A DNA stretch of 64,000 nt from Rhodocyclales bacterium (GTDB taxonomy: Bacteria > Pseudomonadota > Gammaproteobacteria > Burkholderiales > Rhodocyclaceae). Positions 56,987 to 64,000 of this stretch are shown here, piece by piece (position 1 is the stretch's first letter; each line of letters begins with the position of its first letter). A program made the position numbers and the translations under genes. The notes below the pieces were generated by a model that was not told the origin of the DNA, made no database searches, and worked only from the letters and a program-made list of their open reading frames with translations. The DNA is taken from the NCBI GenBank assembly GCA_016183655.1, contig JACPEH010000010.1, positions 1 through 64,000 on the forward strand, in the 5' to 3' direction.

Positions 56987-57976
56987 TCAGGCCGTCTCGA
57001 TCTTCGGGTCGCGCGCGAGCAATTGCTCGACGGCTGCGGCCGCGCCCACGCCGTGATGCAGGATGGCATCGACGGCCTGGGTGATCGGCATCTCGATGCC
57101 GAGCTGTTCCGCGAGCCGCGCCACTTCGCGGGCGGTGCTGACGCCCTCGGCAACGTGCCCGAGTTCATCGAGAATCTGCGGCAGCGTCTTGCCCGCCGCC
57201 AGCGCCAGGCCGACGCGGCGGTTGCGGGAAAGGTCGCCGGTACAGGTGAGGATCAGGTCGCCGACGCCGGCCAGGCCCATGAAGGTCTCGCGCTTGCCGC
57301 CGAGCGCCAGCCCGAGGCGGGCGATCTCGGCGAGGCCGCGGGTGATCAGCGCGGCGCGCGCATTGAGGCCGAGGCCCAGCCCGTCGGAAATGCCGGTGGC
57401 GATCGCCAGCACGTTCTTCACCGCGCCGCCGACCTCGACGCCGGGCAGGTCGTCGTTGGCATAGATGCGCAGGCGCGGCGTATGCAGTGCCAGCGCCGTG
57501 TCGCGGGCAAAGTCGGCGTTGTTCGCCGCCAGCGTCACCGCCGTCGGCAACCCCTGCGCCACTTCCTCGGCAAAGCTCGGGCCGGACAGCGCGCCATACA
57601 GGGCGGCAGCGCCGAGTTCCTCGCCGGCGATCGCATGCGGCAGCTTGGCGGTGCCCGCCTCCAGGCCCTTGCAGACCCAGACCAGCGGCTTCACCAGCCC
57701 GTCGGCGACCAGCCGCTGCAGCGTCGGCCGCAGCCCGGCCAGCGGCGTGGCCACCACCAGCAAATCGGCACCGGCAACGGCGGCGGAAAAATCGGATTCG
57801 ACGATCAGCGTGTCCGGCAGGCGATGCCCGGGCAGAAAGCGCCGGTTTTCGCGCTCCTCGCGCATGGCGTCGACCACCTCGGCCTCGCGCGCCCACAGTG
57901 TGACGCGGTGGCGGCTGGCAAAGGCAATGGCCAGCGCGGTGCCCCAGGCACCGGCGGAAAGGACGCAGAGGTTCAT
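56987..57976 (-). CDS. gpsA: glycerol-3-phosphate dehydrogenase [NAD(P)+]
   Basis: 329-residue enzyme making sn-glycerol 3-phosphate for phospholipids. N-terminal Rossmann motif [21 protein letters not shown], the catalytic lysine in [11 protein letters not shown], and [11 protein letters not shown]. Overlaps the SH3 gene by 4 bp; last gene of the rhodanese-grxC-secB-SH3-gpsA run. Confidence 0.96.
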   Translation of the reverse strand: MNLCVLSAGAWGTALAIAFASRHRVTLWAREAEVVDAMREERENRRFLPGHRLPDTLIVESDFSAAVAGADLLVVATPLAGLRPTLQRLVADGLVKPLVWVCKGLEAGTAKLPHAIAGEELGAAALYGALSGPSFAEEVAQGLPTAVTLAANNADFARDTALALHTPRLRIYANDDLPGVEVGGAVKNVLAIATGISDGLGLGLNARAALITRGLAEIARLGLALGGKRETFMGLAGVGDLILTCTGDLSRNRRVGLALAAGKTLPQILDELGHVAEGVSTAREVARLAEQLGIEMPITQAVDAILHHGVGAAAAVEQLLARDPKIETA

Positions 57977-58422
57977 AGCCCCCAGACCTGATTGCCGCGG
58001 ACGAAGCCGCTCTGCCCGTCGCGATGGCGCACCTTGGCCCAGCCGCCGACGCCGGCCTCCAGCAGTTCGAGGGCGACGCCCTTGTCGGTCTCGAAGGCCA
58101 GCGGCGCCTCGTCGCTGGCCTCGCGGCGCACCTGCGCACGATCGGCCACGACCTGCACGGTGCGCTGCTCGGACAGATGCTTTTTCTCGATCCAGGCCAG
58201 CCCGCCGTCGGCGTCGCGCACCTTGGCCCAGCCTTCCAGGCTGACCACGGGCTCAACCGGCGTATGGCGGCGGATGACGAAGAGCGGCTTGCCCTTCACC
58301 GACGGTGCATCGTAGAGCACCGTCGCCGTCTCGACCGAGCGGTAATCGATGGCGAAGGCCGGAGCCGATGCAAGCAGCAGCGCAAAACCGGCCGGCAGGA
58401 TCGTCAAGAGGCGCTTCGCCAT
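57973..58422 (-). CDS. exported SH3-domain protein
   Basis: 149-residue periplasmic protein with signal peptide (1-24) and two bacterial SH3-type beta domains (about 30-85 and 90-147), each with a G-W-A-K-V-R motif. Probably binds peptidoglycan or proteins. Between secB and gpsA in one operon; no specific function known. Confidence 0.85.
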   Translation of the reverse strand: MAKRLLTILPAGFALLLASAPAFAIDYRSVETATVLYDAPSVKGKPLFVIRRHTPVEPVVSLEGWAKVRDADGGLAWIEKKHLSEQRTVQVVADRAQVRREASDEAPLAFETDKGVALELLEAGVGGWAKVRHRDGQSGFVRGNQVWGL

Positions 58423-58432
58423 GCCCTTCTCC

Positions 58433-58909
58433 TTACTGGACGGGAATTTCGTGGGCGCCGCTGGCGGCCTGCTGCGCCTCGGCTTCCTGCAGGCGCGCCA
58501 TGTACATGCCTTCGAAATTGACCGGCTGCAGCACCACCGGCGAGAAGCCGGCGCGGGTCACGGCGTCGGAGACCACTTCACGCGCGTACGGGAAGAGGAT
58601 GTTCGGGCAGGCGACGGCGATCAGTGGCTCGAGGTTCTCGTCCGGCACGTTGAAGATGCGGAAGATGCCGGCCTGGCCGACCTCGACCAGGAACACCGTC
58701 TTGTCCTCGATGCGCGCCGTCACGGTGACCGTCAGCACGACCTCGTAGGCACCGCTGCCGAGATTCTGGCCATTGGTCTGCAGCTGGATCTCGACCTGCG
58801 GCGACTCGCTTTCGAGGAAGATGGCCGGCGCGTTCGGCACTTCGACCGAGAGGTCCTTCAGGTAGAGTTTTTCGATCGAGAAGGACGGGGCTTCCTGCTG
58901 TTCGCTCAT
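58433..58909 (-). CDS. secB: protein-export chaperone SecB
   Basis: 158-residue tetrameric chaperone that keeps preproteins unfolded and hands them to SecA. It starts MSEQQEAPSFSIEKLYLKDL, and has the PNILFPYAREVVSDAVTRAG core. ATG 58909 is fixed by the family N-terminus. The secB-grxC pairing is common in proteobacteria. Confidence 0.97.
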   Translation of the reverse strand: MSEQQEAPSFSIEKLYLKDLSVEVPNAPAIFLESESPQVEIQLQTNGQNLGSGAYEVVLTVTVTARIEDKTVFLVEVGQAGIFRIFNVPDENLEPLIAVACPNILFPYAREVVSDAVTRAGFSPVVLQPVNFEGMYMARLQEAEAQQAASGAHEIPVQ

Positions 58910-58946
58910 GGAAATGCTTTCTTCGTAAAGTGGATGAATCGGAAAA

Positions 58947-59219
58947 TCAGTTCGCCTCGCCGGCCAGCAGCGGCAGCAGCCCGCCGGCGTGGTCGAGGGC
59001 GACGAGGTCGTCGCAGCCGCCGACATGCGTGTCGCCAATGTAGATCTGCGGCACGGTGCGGCGACCGGTCTTCTGCATCATTTCCTCGCGGCGCACCGGG
59101 TCGAGATCGATGCGCACCTTCTCGATGTCGGCGACGCCGCGGGCTTTCAGCAATTGCTCGGCACGGATGCAGTAGGGGCAGACGGCGGTGCTGTACATCA
59201 GCACCCGCGGCTGGCTCAC
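58947..59219 (-). CDS. grxC: glutaredoxin 3
   Basis: 90-residue glutathione-dependent disulfide reductase with active site CPYC (residues 14-17), TVPQIYIG (cis-proline) and GGCDDLVALD. It overlaps the rhodanese gene by 4 bp. Confidence 0.95.
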   Translation of the reverse strand: MSQPRVLMYSTAVCPYCIRAEQLLKARGVADIEKVRIDLDPVRREEMMQKTGRRTVPQIYIGDTHVGGCDDLVALDHAGGLLPLLAGEAN

Positions 59220-59632
59220 TTGCGCTCACCCTTGCTGGTCAGCGGCAGGCCGGCCTTGTTCCACGCGGCGACACCGCCGTCGAGGTTGAAGACGCGGTCA
59301 AAGCCCAGCTTCTGCAGCTCCTTGGCGGCCTTTGCGCTGCGGATGCCGGTCTCGCAGCAGACGATGAGCGGCTTGCCCTTCAGCTTTTCCAGATCGGCGG
59401 CACGCTCGGCGAACTTCGCCATCGGAATGTTCCTGGCGCCGATCAGATGGCCGGTGGCAAATTCGCCCGCCTCGCGGATGTCGAGCACCTGCGCATCCTC
59501 GCGGTTGATCAGTTTGGTCGCCTCGCTGGTCGTCACGCGCGGGCCGCCGCCGAGGAAACCGGTGGCGAGCAGCATCGCGCCGCTGGCCACGGTGAGGATG
59601 ACAAGCATCAGGTTTTGCTGAATGAACTCCAA
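59216..59632 (-). CDS. membrane-anchored rhodanese-domain protein
   Basis: 138-residue protein with an N-terminal transmembrane helix (about 8-28) and one rhodanese domain (about 35-130) carrying the active-site loop CCETGIRS, whose first or second cysteine would hold persulfide. Members transfer sulfane sulfur. It is first in the run with grxC and secB and lies 69 bp downstream of an ArsR regulator with persulfide-sensor cysteines. Confidence 0.9.
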   Translation of the reverse strand: MEFIQQNLMLVILTVASGAMLLATGFLGGGPRVTTSEATKLINREDAQVLDIREAGEFATGHLIGARNIPMAKFAERAADLEKLKGKPLIVCCETGIRSAKAAKELQKLGFDRVFNLDGGVAAWNKAGLPLTSKGERK

Positions 59633-59701
59633 GGGAACTCCGTCAATGATGAAATGCCGCGCGTTCGAGTCAGGAAGCGAAAACTCTCCGACTCCGCCGG
59701 C

Positions 59702-60055
59702 TTATACGTTCAGGGGAATGCCGCAGAAAACTTCGCGCATCATGCCGATCAACTGCAGCGTCCGCTGGTCGCCGACCCGGTAATACACCCGGTTGGCGTC
59801 CTTGCGCGTCAGCAACACCCCCTTCTCGCGAAGGATGGCAAGATGCTGCGAAATGTTGCTCTGGGACGTGCCGACCGCATCGACGATTTCCTGCACGCAG
59901 GCCTCTTCCGGGCCGATCACGCAGAGAATCTTGAGCCGCAGCGGATGCGAGATCGCCTTCAGGGCGCGTGCCGCCTGCTCGATGTGCTCCTGCTTTTCGA
60001 TGAGGTTGATGGTGTGTTCCAAGATGACCGAAGCTCGTGCGGTGAGCTGATTCAT
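59702..60055 (-). CDS. ArsR-family regulator, BigR/SqrR-like
   Basis: 117-residue winged-helix repressor. HTH at about 55-75 (EIVDAVGTSQSNISQHLAIL) and beta wing (TRKDANRVYYRV). Cysteines C45 (RLKILC) and C111 (REVFC) are 66 residues apart, the same separation and context as the redox pair of BigR and SqrR, which sense persulfides. C53 is extra. The start may instead be ATG 60070 (MKHFIMNQL); a TATAAT at 60054-60059 overlaps both starts, so it remains uncertain. Likely controls the downstream rhodanese gene and itself. Confidence 0.85.
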   Translation of the reverse strand: MNQLTARASVILEHTINLIEKQEHIEQAARALKAISHPLRLKILCVIGPEEACVQEIVDAVGTSQSNISQHLAILREKGVLLTRKDANRVYYRVGDQRTLQLIGMMREVFCGIPLNV

Positions 60056-60254
60056 TATAAAATGTTTCATAAGTTTAACCCAATGAATGTACCCGGCCGG
60101 CGATTTCTTGAACGCCTCCAGACCTCCACCCAGCCCGTATATTTCCTTCCTCCTCATTCGACACCTGCCATGCATATGATCGTCGCGCACCGTCCTGATC
60201 GGCGGCGGGGTCCAGACCTGACCGGAGCCGCCTTGATGGCGGCCGCCTCGGCCG

Positions 60255-61550
60255 TTGCCCGCCGCCCGTAACCGCGCCTGGCGCCTGCTCGCCGCCGCGC
60301 TCGGCATCCTCGCACTGAACGCAGCGGGGCCATCCCTTGCCGCAAAACGATCCGCCGCACCCGCCGCCGACACCCCGCCGGCGAGCAAAGGCGAGATCGT
60401 CGAAAAACAGGCGGACCTGAAGGAGCTGCGCAACCGGATCGAGGAACTGCGCAAGGAGATTTCAGCCGCCGAAGGCTCGCGCGCCGAGGTCGCCGACCAG
60501 CTCAAGGATTCGGAACGCTCGATCTCGCACCTGCAGCGCGAACTGCGCGAGCTCGGCGACGAAAAGAGCGAACTGCAAGGCGCGCTGCGCGAGCTCGGCC
60601 AGCAGTCCCGCTCGCTCGAAGCGCAGCTGGCGACGCAGCAGGCCCAGCTGGAGCGGCTGCTCTACAACCAGTATCTGCGCGGTTCGCCGGATTCGCTGCA
60701 ACTGCTGCTCAACGGCAACGATCCGAACCAGATGGCCCGCGACCTCTATTACCTGGGCGCCGTCGCCAAGGCGCGCAGCGACCTGCTGGCGCAGATCGAC
60801 GCCAACCTGAAGCGCAAACAGGCGCTGACGGCGAGCACCCGCGAGCGGGCGGCAGCGCTGGCGATGGTCGAGGAGAAGCAGAAGGAGCGGCACGACCGGC
60901 TGCTGGCGCAACGCGAGCAGAAGAAAGCCACGCTGTCGAAGATTTCCGCGCAGATCGCCGCGCAGAAGAAGACCGTCGGCAACCTGCAGCGCGACGAGAA
61001 GCGGATGACGCAGCTGATCAGCCGCCTGAGCAAGCTGATTGCCGCGCAGACCAGGCCGAAGCGCACGCCGACGCCGGGAACGACGCCGGCAACCCCGGGC
61101 AGCGCACCGCCGGGGGTCGAGAACGAGCACCTGCCGCAGGCTGCCCCCGCCGGCAGTTTCGCCCGCCTGCGCGGCAGCCTGCGGCTGCCGGTCAAGGGCA
61201 CGGTCGGCAACCGCTTCGGTACGGCACGCCAGGAGGGCAGCACGTGGAAGGGGCTGTTCATCCGCAGCCCGAACGGCAGCGAGGTGAAGGCGATTGCCGG
61301 CGGCCGCGTCGTCTTCGCCGAGTGGATGCGCGGCTTCGGCAACCTCTTGATCATCGACCACGGCGACGCCTATCTGTCGATCTACGGCAACAACGACGCG
61401 CTGCTGAAAAACGTCGGCGACGCGGTGCGCGGCGGCGATACCGTCGCCACCGTGGGCAACAGCGGTGGCAACCCGGAATCCGGGCTATACTTCGAAATCA
61501 GGCATCAGGGGCAGCCCGTAGACCCCCTGAAATGGGCCTCTCTCAAGTGA
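60255..61550 (+). CDS. envC: murein hydrolase activator EnvC-like protein
   Basis: 431-residue exported protein: signal segment (about 8-30), a long coiled coil (about 45-265) and a C-terminal LytM domain (about 310-431). The metal ligands of active M23 enzymes are replaced (GLFIRSPNGSEV instead of HxxxD), so it should activate amidases rather than cut peptidoglycan, as EnvC does in division. TTG 60255 is the apparent start. Followed 19 bp later by ctpA. Confidence 0.9.
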   Translation: MPAARNRAWRLLAAALGILALNAAGPSLAAKRSAAPAADTPPASKGEIVEKQADLKELRNRIEELRKEISAAEGSRAEVADQLKDSERSISHLQRELRELGDEKSELQGALRELGQQSRSLEAQLATQQAQLERLLYNQYLRGSPDSLQLLLNGNDPNQMARDLYYLGAVAKARSDLLAQIDANLKRKQALTASTRERAAALAMVEEKQKERHDRLLAQREQKKATLSKISAQIAAQKKTVGNLQRDEKRMTQLISRLSKLIAAQTRPKRTPTPGTTPATPGSAPPGVENEHLPQAAPAGSFARLRGSLRLPVKGTVGNRFGTARQEGSTWKGLFIRSPNGSEVKAIAGGRVVFAEWMRGFGNLLIIDHGDAYLSIYGNNDALLKNVGDAVRGGDTVATVGNSGGNPESGLYFEIRHQGQPVDPLKWASLK

Positions 61551-61569
61551 TTCGGGCAGGAGTTCCGGT

Positions 61570-62982
61570 ATGGCAGGCAAGTTGAAAAAGGCAGGTTTGA
61601 TCGGCACCGGTTTTGTCGCTGGCGTGCTGATCAGCCTTCAGTTCTCGGCGATCGCGGACAAGGAAGTCCGCAGCGGCCTGCCGGTCGAGGAACTGCGAAC
61701 CTTCGCCGAAGTGTTCAACGCCATCAAGCAGGGCTACGTCGAGCCGGTCGAGGACAAGAAGCTGATCACGCACGCGATCAGCGGCATGCTCTCCAACCTC
61801 GACCCGCACTCGGCCTATCTCGATGCCGACGCCTTCAAGGACCTGCAGGTCGGCACGCAAGGCGAATTCGGCGGCCTCGGCATCGAAGTCGGCATGGAAG
61901 ACGGCCTGGTCAAGGTCATCTCGCCGATCGAGGACACCCCCGCCTACCGCGCCGGCGTCAAGACCGGCGACCTGATCTACAAGCTCGACGACACGCCGGT
62001 GAAGGGCATGACCCTGTCCGATGCGGTGAAGAAGATGCGCGGCAAGCCGAAGACCCAGATCCGCCTCGGCATCCTCAGGAAGGGCGAGCCGAAGCCGCTG
62101 GAAATCACGCTGACGCGCGAAGTGATCAAGGTGCAAAGCGTCAAGTCGAAGCTGCTCGAACCCGGCTACGGCTACATCCGCGTCACCTCGTTCCAGGAAA
62201 ACACCGGCTCGGCGGTGGTCAAGCATCTGAACGACCTGTACAAGGCGGGCACGCTGAACGGCCTCGTGCTCGACCTGCGCAACGACCCGGGCGGCCTGCT
62301 CAACGCCGCGGTCGGCGTCTCCGCCGCCTTCCTGCCGCCGAAGACGCTGGTCACCTCGACCGACGGCCGCACCGAGGACGCCAAGCACAAGTACTTCGCC
62401 ACCGCCGACGATTACCTGCGCGGCGGCAAGCGCGACGACTACATCAAGGACCTGCCGCCGGCCGTATTCAAGGTGCCGATGGTGGTGCTGGTCAACGGCG
62501 GCTCAGCCTCGGCCTCGGAAATCGTCGCCGGCGCGCTGCAGGACCACAAGCGGGCGGTGATCATGGGCACCCAGACCTTCGGCAAGGGCTCGGTGCAAAG
62601 CGTGCTGCCGCTGCCCGGCAACACCGCGATCAAGCTGACCACGGCGCGCTACTACACGCCGTCGGGCCGTTCGATCCAGGCCAAGGGCATCGAGCCGGAC
62701 ATCGTCGTCGAAGACACGCCGAACGGCGACAACTTCAAGCGCCTGCGCGAAGCCGACCTGGAGCGCCATCTCGACAACGACAAGGAAGCCGCCCCGGCGA
62801 AGGAACCCGCCAAGCCGCAGGGCAAGGCGCCGTCCCCGGCCAAGCCGAAGGCGAACAGCAAGGACAAGGAAGACGACGAGAAGGACTCGCCGCACGCCGA
62901 GCCGGCACCGAAGAACGACTACCAGCTGGGGCAGGCGATCAACCTTCTCAAGGGTTTGCAGATCATGCAGAATAAGCCTTGA
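61570..62982 (+). CDS. ctpA: carboxyl-terminal processing protease (S41 family)
   Basis: 470-residue periplasmic serine protease: signal/anchor at 7-25, N-terminal helical part, PDZ domain (about 85-165), and S41 catalytic domain with the serine in NGGSASASEIVAGAL and the lysine about 25 residues later (GKGSVQ). The C-terminal ~75 residues are a charged proline/lysine-rich tail. The envC-ctpA order is common in betaproteobacteria. Confidence 0.94.
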   Translation: MAGKLKKAGLIGTGFVAGVLISLQFSAIADKEVRSGLPVEELRTFAEVFNAIKQGYVEPVEDKKLITHAISGMLSNLDPHSAYLDADAFKDLQVGTQGEFGGLGIEVGMEDGLVKVISPIEDTPAYRAGVKTGDLIYKLDDTPVKGMTLSDAVKKMRGKPKTQIRLGILRKGEPKPLEITLTREVIKVQSVKSKLLEPGYGYIRVTSFQENTGSAVVKHLNDLYKAGTLNGLVLDLRNDPGGLLNAAVGVSAAFLPPKTLVTSTDGRTEDAKHKYFATADDYLRGGKRDDYIKDLPPAVFKVPMVVLVNGGSASASEIVAGALQDHKRAVIMGTQTFGKGSVQSVLPLPGNTAIKLTTARYYTPSGRSIQAKGIEPDIVVEDTPNGDNFKRLREADLERHLDNDKEAAPAKEPAKPQGKAPSPAKPKANSKDKEDDEKDSPHAEPAPKNDYQLGQAINLLKGLQIMQNKP

Positions 62983-63006
62983 CGGCTTTGTTCCCGGGAG
63001 GGGGAA

Positions 63007-63426
63007 ATGGCACCGCACAGCGCCTTGAAGAAGAACCCCAAGCTCTACAAGCACAGGGAGATCCTGTTCGCCAAATTCCCCCCGGGTCAGGTTCCCGAGG
63101 CCAGCGACCATCTGGCGGCGAAGGACGAACTGGAAGTCGAGCCGCATGTCGAGAAGCGCACCGTCGCGGTCGGCTACGAGCTGACCCAATACACGCTGGG
63201 CGACCTCGAGGAGGAACTGGTCGAAAAGGGCTTCCACCTCGACAACACCCTTTTTTCCAAGCTGACGCGGGCACTCATCCACTACGTCGAGGAAACCCAG
63301 CTGCACAACCTCGAAGCCCCCGAGCATCGCCTCAAGTGCTCCGACGAAGCCTACGTGCGCGCCTGGGAACAACACCCGCACGGCGACCACGACGACACCC
63401 CGCCCGAATGGCGGGAATACAAATAG
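63007..63426 (+). CDS. conserved protein of unknown function
   Basis: 139-residue soluble acidic protein, not recognised. Contains VGYELTQYTLGDLEEELVEK and a histidine/aspartate-rich C-terminus (HPHGDHDDTPPE). Placed 24 bp after ctpA with a good ribosome site (GGGAGGGGG), so probably in the same operon; relatives in this position occur in other Rhodocyclales (from memory). Confidence 0.75.
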   Translation: MAPHSALKKNPKLYKHREILFAKFPPGQVPEASDHLAAKDELEVEPHVEKRTVAVGYELTQYTLGDLEEELVEKGFHLDNTLFSKLTRALIHYVEETQLHNLEAPEHRLKCSDEAYVRAWEQHPHGDHDDTPPEWREYK

Positions 63427-63660
63427 GGACTAGTGGCCAGTCATATTGGAACGGATGGATAGGTTCGTCATTCCGGCGAACGCCGGAATCCAGGAAAAAC
63501 CCGCAAACACTTGCCCCGCCAACGTACGAGCCTACCACCTGGATTCCGGGTCAAGCCCGGAATGACGGGGGTTACATCAACCGGATTCGAGTTAACTGAC
63601 TACTAGGGGCTAGCGAGAAGCGCGGCTTCCGCTTTGTCTAGCCTCTAGCCCCTAACCCCG
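63427..63660. repeat. MITE/REP-like palindromic element
   Basis: Between the conserved gene and moeB. It holds CGTCATTCCGGCGAACGCCG at about 63468 and a near-inverse ending GGAATGACG at about 63568, a widespread style of bacterial palindromic repeat. Flanking ACTAGTGGCCAGTCA (about 63431) and TGACTACTAG (about 63597) are imperfect terminal inverted repeats. A second smaller hairpin, GGGGCTAG / CTAGCCCC, lies at about 63606-63654. Confidence 0.75.
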
Positions 63661-63666
63661 GCACGC

Positions 63667-64000
63667 ATGACCGACGACCAACTTCTCCGCTACTCCCGCC
63701 ACCTGCTGCTCGACCAGATCGGCATCGAAGGCCAGGAAAGGATCGTCGGTGCGCACGCGCTGGTGATCGGTGCCGGCGGCCTCGGCTCGCCGGCCGCGCT
63801 GTACCTCGCCTCGGCCGGCGTCGGCCGGATCACGCTGGCCGACGGCGACACCGTCGACCTGACCAACCTGCAGCGGCAGATCCTGCACACGCAGGAGCGC
63901 GTCGGCGAGATGAAGGCCGTCTCCGGCCGCACCGCGCTCGGGCTGATCAACCCGGAAGTGCGCGTCGACGCCGTCACCGTGCGCCTTGGCGGCGATGCGC
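63667..64000 (+). CDS. MoeB/ThiF-family adenylyltransferase, partial
   Basis: First 111 residues of an E1-like enzyme that adenylates the C-terminus of a sulfur-carrier protein (MoaD or ThiS). It starts MTDDQLLRYSRHLLLDQIG and has the nucleotide-binding GAGGLGSPAALYLASAG and DGDTVDLTNLQRQI. It runs off the right edge. MoeB versus ThiF cannot be told from this part. Confidence 0.9.
   Translation, partial: MTDDQLLRYSRHLLLDQIGIEGQERIVGAHALVIGAGGLGSPAALYLASAGVGRITLADGDTVDLTNLQRQILHTQERVGEMKAVSGRTALGLINPEVRVDAVTVRLGGDA

Overview
The window looks like a chromosome segment of a betaproteobacterium, most likely a Rhodocyclales member of the Dechloromonas/Azonexus type. Evidence: gene neighbourhoods such as rplM-rpsI-(argC)-DUF6776-bactofilin-erpA, rppH next to a CNP1-like gene, pilBCD, FmdB-DUF502-aspS, and secB-grxC-rhodanese with envC-ctpA; several c-type cytochromes; and high GC content (the first ~9 kb is visibly less GC-rich). 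This placement is inferred from gene content, not from a search. No tRNA, CRISPR array or complete insertion sequence was seen.

Layout. 1-554: leader and three tandem promoters of an rRNA operon lying off the left edge and read leftwards. 555-8.9 kb: tyrS, an M23 peptidase, erpA, bactofilin, a DUF6776 gene, a remnant of argC, rpsI-rplM, a candidate small RNA, OsmC, coq7, a CNP1-like gene and rppH. 8.9-20.3 kb: proS, a lytic transglycosylase, ffh, a cytochrome-assembly membrane protein, pilB-pilC-pilD, an FmdB-type zinc ribbon, a DUF502 protein and aspS, which is interrupted by an out-of-frame deletion. 20.3-31.4 kb: secreted ribonuclease with barstar, nudB, a sigma factor with a 57-residue zinc anti-sigma, Hsp20, argB, a HAD nucleotidase, slmA, cytochromes, a LysR regulator, hemB, engB and a CBS protein. 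31.4-34.8 kb: lipoprotein, ECF sigma, anti-sigma and msrPQ. 34.8-39.6 kb: bioC, bioB, comF and a PglL/Wzy-type ligase.

39.5-56.4 kb holds a complete MSHA-type (mannose-sensitive haemagglutinin) type IV pilus locus, all on the minus strand: mshE-G-F-B-A-C-D-O-P-Q followed by mshI-I2-J-K-L-M-N, with no mshH. It encodes the ATPase, platform, major and minor pilins, a large LamG-containing MshQ adhesin, the PilM/N/O/P-like alignment complex, the secretin, and two accessory proteins. A terminator-like hairpin between the major pilin and minor pilin genes probably sets their ratio, and the adjacent PglL-like ligase could glycosylate a pilin. 56.5-64 kb: trmL, gpsA, an SH3 protein, secB, grxC, a rhodanese and an ArsR regulator with the cysteine spacing of persulfide sensors, then envC, ctpA, a conserved protein, a MITE-like repeat and the start of a moeB/thiF gene.

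The most notable points are: (1) small deletions or duplications in or beside core genes (argC, aspS, hemB, bioB and a remnant after nudB), which are either real genome decay or assembly errors; (2) a candidate small RNA with repeated anti-Shine-Dalgarno motifs under an FNR-like site; (3) the BigR/SqrR-like regulator upstream of the rhodanese operon; and (4) the rearranged MSHA locus with its attenuator and neighbouring ligase.
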